A DNA stretch of 64,000 nucleotides from Castanea sativa. Lineage: Eukaryota; Streptophyta; Magnoliopsida; Fagales; Fagaceae. Positions 34,124 to 45,900 of this stretch are shown one piece after another (the stretch's first letter is position 1; each line of letters opens with the position of its first letter). The notes under the pieces were generated by a model, which saw nothing but the letters and a program-made list of their open reading frames with translations, searched no databases and was not told the origin of the DNA. Both the position numbers and the translations under genes were made by a program. The stretch is from assembly GCF_040712315.1 (NCBI RefSeq), contig NC_134013.1, positions 83,086,001-83,150,000 on the forward strand. The letters run 5' to 3'.

Positions 34124-34637
34124 CAGAGAGGGACGAAAGACTAAACTCTAAAAGGGAAAATGTCTACAAGGATAGCCGAGGACAAGATCCGTGGAGAAAA
34201 GGTTAAGAAAAGAAGAATAAAAAACTTACGAATCTCAAGTTGTGCAAATTTCCACTTTCTCGCGCGAGGAAGTATGTTTACCGATGTTTTGATGAGATTA
34301 GTCCCCGACGAATTAAATTGAAGGCGCAGTGTTCCCCGAAGTGTCACTTGCGCAGTGTGGAAAGCGGCCTCGAAATTATATTTGTCCCGCCCAAATTTTC
34401 GTGAAATGACGAGGACCGTTGGATTCCCATCTCACCGTTGAACGTGGGGGGACAAAGTGTAACTTATAGTAATAAATACGCGCGTTTTTGAAAATAAAAC
34501 CGCCAAGTGGCGTCTTCTGGAACGCGAAACAGTTTCCACACGTGCAATCCTTCACAAAGTATGCAGAGTTAGTTCTCTTCGGATCAAAACCCTATTTTTC
34601 TCCTCGGATGTTTAAAATTTGTGTTTTTTGGGGCTTT

Positions 34638-35379
34638 TGTGGGGGGTGAAACGACCCCGTGGGTATATGCGGCCTTTGGGCCATGCTAAGGAGGGCCAAC
34701 CTCGCTCTGGGTTAAGATTTTGTTAAGACTACGGGTCGCTCATACGCCGAGGATCCGAGGATTCTTCCGAGGGTGATTTTCTCCTGGACGACATGGGAGA
34801 ACCAGTGGACTTCATTATAAAGGTTAAGGGACGACTCCTGGGAAGACCAATGGTTAAAAGGGGGAATCCTTGAACATCCTGTAGGCACCGATATTTGAGA
34901 AATACCAAAGATAAAGCTGCCGCCACTTCCGCATTAAAGACTCTGCACCTACCTCCCTGGCCGCATTAATGGGGAAGTGACCCCTGAACAGTGAAAAGGA
35001 AACTTCTGGTCACTATCCAGAGGCATTAGGGAGAAAAATATCTAGGGGGAAGGGGGTGAGAACAACACGTGGAGAAAGTATCAAAAAGAGAAGTATTTAA
35101 ATGGGAACTTAGAACAATAGAAGGGGATCTTCTTTTTGTAACAAAAAAAAAAAAGAAAGAAAAGAGAAATAATAGAAAAGGAGTTCTCGGCTTACGCCCG
35201 AGGAGATTTATATGCAATAATTGTTTGTTGTTAATAAATGTTTTTAGCTTTGGAATTGTTATCAAATCCCCAATACTTCTAACCTGGGTTTCAAGCCCAC
35301 ACTCTAGCAATTTATATTGTTCATAGCCCATTGAGCTTGAGTTTGATTGTTTTTGCCTGTGCCGACTTGCGTACTTATG
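34638..35379 (+). repeat. 3' LTR of the Tat element
   Basis: It begins TGTGGGGGGTGAAACGACCC and ends near GTACTTATG, where the 5' LTR has CACTTACA, so the terminal CA appears mutated. The sequence just upstream (TTTTTTGGGGCTTT) is a poor polypurine tract; in the relative at 58087-58100 the same place reads TTTTGAGGGGCTA on the element strand. Confidence 0.85.
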
Positions 35380-35400
35380 TGGATGATATCTATTGATGTT

Positions 35401-35426
35401 TTTTTTTTTAATTTTTTTTTTTTATG
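35401..35426 (-). mobile_element. Poly-T micro-insertion beside the LTR element
   Basis: A poly-T run interrupted by AA and ending ATG lies between GGATGATATCTATTGATGTT (35381-35400) and GGATGATATCTAGTGATGTT (35427-35446), a 20-bp repeat with one mismatch. The same poly-T/ATGGGAT text precedes the 5' LTR, so this copy also shows the LTR element's uninterrupted target. Confidence 0.7.
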
Positions 35427-35446
35427 GGATGATATCTAGTGATGTT

Positions 35447-35736
35447 CTTAAATAAGATATCTAGAATTCAAATTTCAATTTTTTCAATAATTGAATTATT
35501 AAAAAAAATCTAACATAATATTCCTAAGGAAAGAACAACGTGATCAAATTCATATGATCAAAGTTTAAGAATATCAAATTATGAACATATTAGATATTAT
35601 AAATGTTTTTTTAGCTTATTATAATTGTAATACAAAATCAAGAGATGGTCTAGATTTACAGAATAGTTTTTTTGTCATTCATTTACTAAATGATTTTTAC
35701 TTGCTACAAAAAAAATAATAATACTAAGATCCATTT
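35447..35736. other. Intergenic, AT-rich, nothing named
   Basis: No supported gene or repeat. Confidence 0.4.
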
Positions 35737-35752
35737 ATTATATGATATATCT

Positions 35753-35783
35753 TTTTTTTTTTTTTTTGACAGAAGTGATAGAA
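35753..35783 (-). mobile_element. Ultra-short poly-T insertion
   Basis: Poly-T plus GACAGAAGTGATAGAA between two perfect copies of ATTATATGATATATCT (35737-35752 and 35784-35799). Confidence 0.85.
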
Positions 35784-35929
35784 ATTATATGATATATCTA
35801 CTATATCCGTATGCTGATTTGGAACAACTATTCCACCCCTTTTTTAGGTATCTTCTTATCTTAAAATTGAGTGCCGTGGGACCAAGTCATTTTCAAGTGT
35901 TCAAGTTTATTATATTTTATTAAACAATA

Positions 35930-35952
35930 TTTCTCAAAAAAAAAAAAAAAAC
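35930..35952 (+). mobile_element. Ultra-short poly-A insertion
   Basis: TTTCTC plus poly-A and a final C, between two copies of TATTAAACAATA (35918-35929 and 35953-35964). Confidence 0.8.
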
Positions 35953-37090
35953 TATTAAACAATAGTTTTACCTTCTATTTTTCTAATACCTTGATGGTGA
36001 CTAAAAACTGTTCACATTAAATCCCTTATCACATAATGTCATGTTCCATGCTAACTGGGACAAAATTTTATCCAACCCTTTTTAAATGAAGGGCAAAGGA
36101 GTATTTTTGGGATGTAGCTAGAAATTGTTCCGGTACTCTACTACCTTAGTAAAAGAACTGTTTTTATTTTTTAATTTTTTTATATTATGAAACTGTTTGT
36201 TTCTCCAATAAAAGAACAACAAAATTGTTTGTATTAAAGTTAATAATTTATAATGCTTCTCTCAATTTTTTTTTTCATATATGCTTAAAAATATTTTAAA
36301 TTTATACAAAAAAAACATTGTTCAGAACCCATTTACACTATTGTATCCTTGTATGGCAAAGTCTTTTTGTGGAGACTTGGACATGTCAAATTATTCTAAA
36401 ATTGAATTATTACCAATATTAATCTAAAGCGGTTTTTTTTTTTCTTTTTCTTTGTTGGTGAAAAGATAATTTAAAGAATTTAGCGGTTTTGAATTTAGAA
36501 TATTTTGTGAATTTATTTTCAAAACATCTTTCACTAAAGTATTTTATTTTTAAATAATTTAGAAATTACAACAAGGATGAGGGAGTTGAACCATATATGT
36601 CATATACATACTAGAAGGAGTTAACTAGCTGAGTTACAAACCTCTTGACCACTAAAAAATCTTTTTGGAGAAGGAAACAAATTTTTAAAAATAAAAAACC
36701 TTTAATTTTCCCTAAAACTAAATAACGAATTGTTGATTGGGTTTTTAGAAATGTAACATTTTGATTTTAGTTCTAAACTTCTAATGTGTTTGAATGAATC
36801 TATTGATTATTTTTATAGAAATCATGTAATGAAAGAAATTATAATTTGGACCTTGTACTTGAGAGAAGACCATGCTCGAAGAACTTGGGCAACCCCAGGG
36901 CTAAAGGGGCATGATTACTTTATGTCATTATCACCTTTAAAAATATAAATTATTAAAATGTAAATTTTTTAAGGGAAAAAATAAAATTTTAAAATCATGT
37001 ACACAAATTGATAATAAAAAATAAATTAAAATAAATAAGACCTTAATGTATAACTAAGAGTATTTTATTGTATTAAGTTTACTTAGACAA

Positions 37091-37210
37091 GTTGATTCCA
37101 GTTAACTCAATTGATAAAGTCTCTGATGGTTAAATAAGAGGTCTGAAATTTAATCCCCGCCTACACTAAAAACCGATTTGTATCTTGGTTTGAAACATAT
37201 GCGTGTGTAT
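37091..37210 (+). mobile_element. tRNA-derived SINE with 16-bp target duplication
   Basis: The 120-bp insert lies between two perfect copies of AAGTTTACTTAGACAA (37075-37090 and 37211-37226). Its start resembles a tRNA 5' half with box A (GTTAACTCAATTGATAAAGT), and a box B-like TTTAATCCCCG follows at about 37148. It lacks a poly-A tail and ends GTGTGTAT. Confidence 0.8.
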
Positions 37211-37612
37211 AAGTTTACTTAGACAAATCCTTATGCATTAATTTACTTAGACAGATCCCTATGCATTAATTTTTCTTAGTTTTTTTATATTATTTTTGGT
37301 GAAAGGATAAAGTAAAGAATTAAGTGGTTTTGAATTTAGAATATGCTGTGAATTTATTTTCAAAATCATCTTTCCCTAAAGAGTTATTTATAATAATTCA
37401 GTAACTATAATAAGAGATGAGAGATTTGAATCATAGATGTCATGAACATGCTAAAAGGTGCCGACTAGTTGAGCTACAAGGCTCTTGACTACTAAAAAGT
37501 CCTTTTTGAAAAATGAAACAAATTGTAAAAATGAAAAAATCTTTTATTTCCCCTAAAACTAAATAACTAATTGTTGATAAATGGGCTTTTAAAAATGTAA
37601 CATTTTGATTAT

Positions 37613-37624
37613 TTTTTTAGAAGG
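37613..37624 (-). mobile_element. 12-bp poly-T micro-insertion
   Basis: TTTTTTAGAAGG between perfect copies of GTAACATTTTGATTAT (37597-37612 and 37625-37640). The upstream member of the tandem duplication (near 36749) has the site uninterrupted. Confidence 0.75.
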
Positions 37625-37880
37625 GTAACATTTTGATTATTTTTTTTAGTTCTAAACTTCCAATGTATTTGAATGAATCTATTGCTTATTGATAGAGAAA
37701 TCATGTAAATAAATTCTTATTTAGACCTTGCACATGAGAGATGACCATGCTCGAAGCAATTGGACAACCTAGGGGAAAGATAAAATGTTAAAATTTTGTA
37801 CATAAATTGGTAATAAAAAATAAATAAGACCTTAATGTAAAACTAAGAGTGTTTTATATTGTATTAAGTTTACTTAGACA

Positions 37881-37901
37881 ATTTCTCAAAAAAAAAAAAA
37901 G
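37881..37901 (+). mobile_element. Poly-A micro-insertion at the same target as the SINE
   Basis: ATTTCTC plus poly-A and G, between GTTTACTTAGACA copies (37868-37880 and 37902-37914). The homologous site in the upstream duplicate is where the SINE at 37091 inserted. Confidence 0.8.
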
Positions 37902-37914
37902 GTTTACTTAGACA

Positions 37915-38604
37915 GCTCCTTATACATTAATTTTTCTATTTTACAATTAAAAATTTAGTGAGGGAAAAAAAAAAAAAACATATGACAGGTTCACGGGAAT
38001 TTGAAAAGTACCAAATTATTAATTAAAATTAGCATATTGAAATAAATTAAAGAGAACTCACAACTCATCAATATGTGCCTTCAGCGTCGAACTCCACTAA
38101 ACTCCACTAATAAAGAAAAGAGATTGCTATTTGTATGATGTTGACATTTTAAAGACAATTCAACCCATATAATTGATCACTATTGCTCCATATAAAAATC
38201 TAAAATGCACATATTTTTTAATCTTTAAAATCCTATTCCATATCTAATAGCAGTGATTGAAAAATTAGATTTTTTTTTTTCTTTTGAGAAAAAAGGAAAA
38301 AGAGACTTATCAGATATATAAAAGGCAAGTCAACATGTGTGACATTGGTTTCCTACAATTTTTCTTTATACGCGCAACAAGTAGACGCCACGCCACTGCC
38401 GGTATTTGATTGAACCCCAAAAAGAGCAAAACGGGCCCAACTAGATAGTGGACCCCACCTTCCAAAAATATTCTAGCTAAAAAATTGTGGCAAAGGGCCA
38501 TCGGCATGGGTACAAAAGTGGGCCTACCAAAATTTACAAAAATCAAAATCCTCATTTTCATTTTCCAAGAAATACTTTTCAATAGTACTATAATAATAAT
38601 TTTT
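37915..38604. other. Intergenic, AT-rich, no gene seen
   Basis: Poly-A runs and a short tandem copy of AACTCCACTA at 38090-38110. Nothing else supported. Confidence 0.45.
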
Positions 38605-38784
38605 GAGAGGTGCTACGTCTATAACATTTTTACAACAAATCATAGGTGGTTAGTTGTTATTGGTTCAAATTTGAACCTAACACTAAGATTACTTTTTTGC
38701 CCCAACAATAACAACCAGTAACATCCTGCCACTTAGAATTTGTTGTAAAAATATTGTAAAAATGTTGTAAACATATTATTTCTC
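38605..38784. mobile_element. Palindromic MITE, 180 bp
   Basis: The left end GAGAGGTGCTACGTCTATAA pairs with the reverse complement of the right end, GAGAAATAATATGTTTACAA. The inverted similarity continues inward (ACATTTTTACAACAAAT and its partner). No coding capacity. Confidence 0.7.
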
Positions 38785-39100
38785 ATAATTTTTTGTCTTA
38801 CACCATTTTCCCAAAAAAAAAATCCAATTCTTAAGACCAAAACACAAAGAAAAAAAAACAAAAAAAAACACAGAGCATGTGCCATGTGGTAATTGACATT
38901 CACGTGACGTGAGTAATTGCATATTATTGCATTACAGGTCAAGTAAAAGCTAACGTGTAAAGCTAAATCCAACGCATCAAAAAAGAAAAAGAAAAAAGAA
39001 GCTAAATCCAACCCATCTTATTATACCAAAAACTTAAAAAAGAAAAAAAAAGAAAAAAAGACCGAACCTCAAAAGTAGTGGGAGAATCATCGGAGTGTCT
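38785..39100. promoter_or_regulatory. Upstream region of the AFG1-like gene
   Basis: A-rich and pyrimidine-rich stretches, ending near a possible transcript start around 39090-39120. No clear TATA box can be chosen with confidence. Confidence 0.3.
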
Positions 39101-39350
39101 CAGATCATACACACAAACACACTTCTTTTTTTCTTCCTACTCTTTCGAGGTCTCTCCGAAATCATAGGTTGCTGTACTTGTTGTTTTTAGTTTTTGCTAT
39201 TCTCGGTGTCTGCTACGTGTGAGGATTGATTAATTTGATTCTTCCGAGATAGTACATAATTTCTTATCTCTCAGAACTCACAAAGAATTCAAAGAAACCC
39301 CCAAGACTCTTTTGGTAGTTCCAGTTTTATCGGAGTCTCTTTTATATCAG

Positions 39351-39823
39351 GTACTTTCCTTTCTTTATTTCTCTAAAAAAAAAATAAAAGCTTCATGCCA
39401 TTGTTATAGATTTTTTTTTCTTTGGTTGAGATAATAGTTTTTGTAACAATTTGTTATGAACTGGGTTTCATGCAGATTGGAAAAAAGAATTGTAGTTTTT
39501 GGTAATGAATTGTCGTTAATATATGTTTTTTTTTATATGTAAAAAAATTTAATATGGGGGCTTTTGTAGAGATGGTCAGTGATTTCCTTGTTCAAGATGT
39601 AATTATCCTGTACTTGTTTAATAGTTATTGTCATTGAAAAGGCCTAAAGTTTATTATTTTAGTAAAATTTTGAACCTTTTTACTTTGATTTTCATATTCT
39701 GATTCTGTGTAAATATAATAGTGATGACCGTGAAAGGCTTATTCTGTGTATTATTTTAGTTTATGAAAGGACCTAAGAATATGCTCTGCTTTCAATAATG
39801 GATTTTTACTGCTATTGTTTTAG
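39351..39823 (+). other. Inferred 5' UTR intron of the AFG1-like gene
   Basis: A donor (TTATATCAG, then GTACTTTC) at 39351 and an acceptor (ATTGTTTTAG, then GGGCTCTG) at 39823 would join a leader exon ending at 39350 to the exon with the start codon at 39943. This is inferred from the splice signals and T-rich intron content. Confidence 0.5.
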
Positions 39824-39942
39824 GGGCTCTGAATATTTGTGAGGTTCTTTGAAGTTTGAAACCACTCCTTAATCTCTTCTTGACTGGAGGCTTGGAGTGG
39901 CTTAAGCTTATTGGGAGTTTCTATTGAGACCTCGGATTGAAG

Positions 39943-42900
39943 ATGAGAACATTGGCCCGATCCCTTCGCCCCATTCGATTGTCTCTTCAGCATAAAAAAT
40001 GTAATTATTCGGGTGGTTTTGTGAATACCCGGAAGCATTTGATAGAGACTAATACCGGGTCTCTTTGTAAATTTACTAACAATGCCGAATTCAATAGATT
40101 TCGATACCTCACATATACAATCTCAAGAGCCATGTTAGCTGATGCTGCTAAAGTTACAAATGCAGGTAGCTTTTGATTTCTGCTTATCATTAATTGAATT
40201 TTTATCCTCTTGTATGAACAAAATTGTATTGAACTCTGACTCAATTTTTCCTTTCTTTTTTTGTTGTTGTTGATGATTTTGGTTATTTTTGGTTAAACTG
40301 CAGATGTGAATGGAGCAGGGCCTCTAGTTGAGTATGAACGAAGAATTGCTGCTGGCGAACTTGTGGATGGCGATAGCTTCCAGGTATTATACACTTAAGC
40401 CCTGCATGCTTGAGTGTCAGTTTTGAGACATAACATTAGGGAAATGAAAGGTAATAGCTTAGGAATGCCCCAATTATGTAAACTATTTTGAGCATTGTAC
40501 TTTCCCTTCTAGTCAACTTCTTTGAGAACTAAATTCTGCTTTTGTAGAGAATTAGTGCACACTTTGAATTCACTTTGACCTATTGTATAGCTTATTATTT
40601 GCTTAATTTTCCCGTTATTAGCCAATGGGCTTTCCGTCTAGTTGCAAATCCACCACCTTATTGGTGGGAAATGTTAGGGGTTCATTCCCTTACACCTTCA
40701 CTTATCAGGAGGGGGAAAAATAACATTATTTGATTTTTGGATAATTGAATATTGTACGCCATTAATAGCAGATATTGTTAGATGTGAGTATACTGTAAGA
40801 TTGGTAAGAGCTTAATGGACTTTGTACATAGTTGTAAGGCAATTACTGTCATATCTGCTATGGTTTTCCTAGTTGAATGGTTCTAAGAGTGTTTTTGCAG
40901 GTAGACACCTTAAGAGAACTTCAGAGACTATATGATGAGCTTGTTGCTTCTGCTGATGCATGCCGGTTGGATAGGTATTCGGCTTCTGAAAAAGCTGGAA
41001 GGTAAATCTTCCATTTTGTTATTGATATTCTGATAACACAGACAAGTTCTTTGGTTTATTCTGAATATACTTTGGCTAAAAAAAAAAAAAAAAAACCATT
41101 TGCCAATTAGTCACCAATTTGTTTGTATACAGGAGTAGGTGGTTGTGGTCTCGATTCATACCCCAATCTTCATACTCACCTGTCAAAGGTCTATATCTCT
41201 TTGGAGGAGTAGGGACTGGAAAAACTATGTTGATGGACCTGTTTTTTGATCAATTGTAAGTTTGATATGCAGATTTGATCTGTTACGGTTTTTGGCTTCC
41301 TTGTTGTTATGCATCTTTCATTCAGAAAAATTTAGAAAAATTCCTAATAAGAACATGTGTAAAGGCTATATGGCATTGAGATAGATGTTATTAATCTTAA
41401 TTCTCTTGATTTTCAACTCTGACTTATAACCATTATTACTGGATTCATCTGATATTGCTCAATTTCCCCTTTGTCAGGCCCTCTAGTTGGAGGAAAAAAA
41501 GGATCCATTTTCATGACTTTATGTTAAATGTTCATAGCCGCTTGCAAGTAAGATTCCAGATATGTTATAATTTGGTTTTGTAAATTTTGGAATCATTTTA
41601 TGGGGAATTGAAAAAGCTGTCAAAAAATTTAGTAACTTTTTCATTTTTCCCTAAAGAGTTTCCTAAAATGGGGGGCATACATTAGTAAAACCCTTCATAA
41701 ATTAAAGAAAGTTTATTTTCAATAAAGATTTTTCTAGTAAATTGTCAGGTAGTTCCACCACTAGTAGTTTAGATTATTTTCAAAAAGGGCAGATCATATA
41801 ATGGTCAGTGGGCAATCTCTTGGATGGTTATTTTCAATAGGCTTACAGGCCAGGCTGTTTTAAACCTCTGGCATGCCTATTGATGAATTATTTTTCTTCT
41901 TTGGTCCTTTCAGCCTTATTTTATTGGTAGTTTGAGAGAAATTGGTCTAGAAACTAAATCTTTTAGTTTAGTTAGACCCACAAATTTTGTCTCTTATGAA
42001 CACATTGTGAAATTTGTTATCCCTTCCCATTCCAGAGTTCATCTCATTCACTCTAGTTTTTACGGGGCACCTAGTCTTATGCAGATGTTGAAGTTTGTCA
42101 TGGATTTTGTATTTTGTATTTTTTGCAGAAGCACAGGGGTGTGGCAGATCCACTTGAAGCTGTTGCCGATGAAATATCTGATGATGCAATTTTATTATGT
42201 CTTGATGAATTTATGGTAAAATACTACTAGTTGTCATATAGTTTCTTCTGTATATCATACTTATTATAAAAAAGTTGTCTCTGTATATCACATCCAATTG
42301 CTTTGTAATTTTATAAATATCCTGATTTCCTTTGTAATGTGGCTCCCCATAGGTGACTGACGTCGCTGATGCATTGATACTAAACCGTTTGTTTGGACAG
42401 CTATTCAGCAATGGTGTTGTAAGTAGTTTAATTGCCTCTGTTTTCTTGTGTTCTTTGCTCTACAATTTATTCTGAAAGAAAACATAACAATCGTATGTTT
42501 GTGTTTGTGGTGGGAGGTAAGTACAGATTCTTGTCTCCACCTCAAATCGTGCTCCCAATAACCTCTATGAAGGTGGACTGCAGAGGGATCTTTTTCTACC
42601 CTTCATTGCTACTTTGAAGGTGTGTATATTGATGTTATCTCGTAAAGATTGGTGATTAGATGGCTTAATCCATGTGAGCTTAGCATATATTTTGCTCAAA
42701 AAGAAGTTTTTGCGTTGATTTTTAACTTTCAAAAAACTTTAAATTCATGCCAAGCCACTTGTTGTGTGACCAAAAGTTTTCTTTTGAGTTTGTGTGTGCA
42801 ATTCCTCACTTATGCCTGTGATTTTTAAGGAAGCGATGGTCTGATTATGCATTTGTTTTTGTATATGAGAAAGGAAAGACTCGAAAGAGTAGCATTTTTC

Positions 42901-45900
42901 CAAAGTTTCGGGAATGAGGCTTTCTTATTGTTGTTTTAGTATTAACATGCTAAATTTTAAAATTATATTGTGTAGGAACGATGTATAGTTCATCAAATTG
43001 GTTCATCAACAGACTATCGGAAGATGACTTCGGTATGATATCAGCCCGGTTATATGTATATATAGAAGTTTTGTCTGCATATTCAGCCACTAATTCCTAT
43101 TTACTATAGATTTCTAACTTTTCATGTTTGCCTTGAATTGCAGGCAGAGCAAGGATTCTACTTCATTGGCAAAGACATATCTGGCTTTCTCAAGCAAAAG
43201 TTCCAGCAATTGATTGGGGAGCACACAGCTGGTCCACAAGAGGTTGAAGTAGTAATGGGAAGGACATTGCAGGTATCTGCTAAGTTATATTGTGCAATGG
43301 CTTATCCAGAGCATGTACTTGGTCAAATTTTTCTTAAACCCTTTCTTAAAATAATTAATATTGTTAGGTTCCTCTTGGTGCTAATGGATGCGCATATTTT
43401 CCTTTTGAGGAACTCTGTGACAGACCACTTGGAGCTGCAGATTATTTTGGATTGTTCAGTAAGTCAGATCTTAGCTATCTGGATTTTGATGTGCTTGTTA
43501 GGATATATGTATAGCCAATTCGAAATAGTTAAATATCGCTATATTTAACTGAGATCAGTTACGTGTTATAGATCAGGAATATAGTTTAATTGATAACTGT
43601 CATAAAAAATGACTGTATTATTGAACAGGAGTGGTTACACACAAAACATACAACTGAACATTCATAGATAAATTTTAATGCTTATTTCTTTCTGAATCTT
43701 CAAATTACTTTTCCATTACCTTCTTTGAAAAAAAAAAAATTAAATTTGGTGTTTTCTTTTCCTCTAAAAGTGGTTTTCTTCATGCTTTTAATATCCAATT
43801 CAAAATAGTTGGATATTGCTATATTTAACTGAGATTAGTTGCGTGTTATAGATCAGGAATAGAATTTAATTGATAACTGTCATAAAAAATGACTGTATTA
43901 TTGAACAGGAGAGTGGTTACACACAAAACATACAACTGAACATTCATAGATACATTTTTTTTTTTTTTGATAAGAAAACAAAGTTCAGCAATAGTAGATA
44001 CATTTTAATGCTTATTTGTTTCTGAATCTTCAAATTACTTTTCCTTAACCTTTTTTGAAAAGCAATTAATTAAATTTGGTGTTTTCTTTTCCTCTAAAAG
44101 TGGTTTTCTTTATTCTTTTAATATCCAATTTGGCATGGGATATATCGTAGCTACCAAAATGTCAAGTTTCAAACATCTTTATGCTTTCTAGAGGTCCGAA
44201 AGTGTCATTCTTGGGTGCATATTATGTGTGTGTGTGGGTCGGAATTCATTCATATGTAACATTATTCATTTTCGTTTTGCAGAGAAATTCCATACCCTGG
44301 CATTGGAAGGTGTCCCAATTCTTGGACTACACAATAGGACAGCAGCATATCGGTTTGTCACTCTTGTTGATGTATGCCCCAATTGTTCTCAACTGTTTCG
44401 ACCTTTCTAAATATTATATTACTAAAATTTGGACTTAATATACTAGGTTGGACTTGAGAAAACTTAGCTTCAGCTATTTGGTCATCCTCATGTCACAGAT
44501 TAAATATGTTTGCCACTTGCAGCCAGCTCTTTCAGTTTATTGTCAAACATGGTCCTTTCTCCAACATAGTAATTTGGACAAACTTATTATTGTAAGTTGT
44601 GGGAAAGATGAAAAGCTCGAAAAAAAAAAAAAGACCCATAGCAATTAAGAATTGCAAAAGTCTTGAGTCCCAAGTAGAACAACAGATATTGTTTTAGAAG
44701 CAATCAAAGCTAACTTTCGTGAGTTGCTTCTACCTTCTAGGCATGTCATGAATGTAGAAAAGTAACTCTTTCTTTTTATGGACTAAACAAAAAAGTAAAG
44801 AAAATAGGCTCTACTTTCTCATAGTTGTTGTATATGAAAATAAAATTTGAGTTCAATCTATCTGTTAGTCATCATGGTTTTTTCTTATGAATTTTTGTTC
44901 CTTTAATTTCTTTCCTCCTATTTTATTTATCAAAAAAAAAAAAATTTCTTTCCTCCTATTTTTCTTTTTAGGAAAAAAATTTATATAAATGCAATATTAC
45001 CATCAGTAATGATGAACTGATGATGCCCTAAGATTTTAAAGAATCCTTTACCGAGATAACGAAGCTGATATAACAAAGCCTTAGTCTCAAAATTTGGAGT
45101 AGTTTAGGGGATGTTCATAAGAGAGTGACTAAATTTTATGCTGGCTGCCGACCTACTGCAACCATCCTTTACCTGAGTTTGGAACCGGCTGTGGACTAAA
45201 TATATGCCACTAAGCACAAACATAGGCAGAGTTGTTTGGAACTGGCTGTGGACTAAATATATGCCACTAAGCACAAACACAGGCAGAGTTAGACGATGAA
45301 GCTGATAATTCACTGAAACTCTGGGGGAAGAAAAAAAAAGGATGAATACCCTTTCTTGGATACCAATTCCAAAGAATTTCTATTACTTGAAAGGCCATAG
45401 CCTGAAATTGAGATTTTAAAAAATCATGTGAAAATATTTGAACTTGAGCATCTCTCTGGCAAGACCATTGTATTTACGCTTTACAACTTGGAATTTTCCA
45501 TGTTTTATCTTCTTCTTCTTCTTCTTCTGATGAGTAGCTAAAATTGAACTAATTCTTTTACTCTTGCCACCAAAGGTAATGTATGAGAACAAGGGCAGAC
45601 TGTTGTGTACAGCTGAGGGGAGTCCTCAAGAACTTTTCGAGAGGATAGTGACAATTTCTGATGCTCAACACAGAGCACCTAGAACTTCTTCAAGATCAAG
45701 GAAAGTTGATGATTTTGACCTTTGTGTGGACAATGAACTGGGATTTGCAAAAGAACGCACCATTAGTAGGTACAGTGCTCCTATATTAAAATCTGGATTT
45801 TAACTATAGTTTCAGTCCCTTTTTCTTTTTCTTATTCTTTTTTCCTTTTAAATTTCTTTTAATGTGGTTGAGTAGAGATCGTACATGACCTTAATCAGTT

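Larger units (their letters stand above)
24259..35379 (+). mobile_element. Ty3/gypsy LTR retrotransposon, Tat lineage, 11.1 kb
   Basis: The order is 5' LTR, primer-binding site, gag, PR, RT, RNase H, a second RNase H-like domain, INT, a 151-bp tandem array, an antisense spliced gene, and 3' LTR. The dual RNase H, the 3' tandem repeats and the extra antisense reading frame are hallmarks of the Tat clade (Retand/Ogre relatives) in established knowledge. The likely target duplication is GGGAT (24254-24258) and TGGAT (35380-35384), one mismatch. Frameshifts in gag, PR and INT and stop codons in pol make it defective. A truncated relative lies inverted at 57336-60183. Confidence 0.9.
36455..37880. 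repeat. Diverged tandem duplication, period about 840 bp
   Basis: 36455-37090 and 37296-37880 align throughout: TTGGTGAAAAGATAA and TTGGTGAAAGGATAA, AACTAAATAACGAATTGTTG and AACTAAATAACTAATTGTTG, GACCATGCTCGAAG in both, GTATTAAGTTTACTTAGACA in both. Each copy has since received different insertions, so each serves as the empty-site control of the other. Confidence 0.85.

Noticed and set aside
45104..45313. Minus-strand frame with repeated LPxFVLSGIYLVHS
   Set aside because: A translation of the 57-bp tandem duplication in AFG1 intron 12 (57 is a multiple of three), not a protein.
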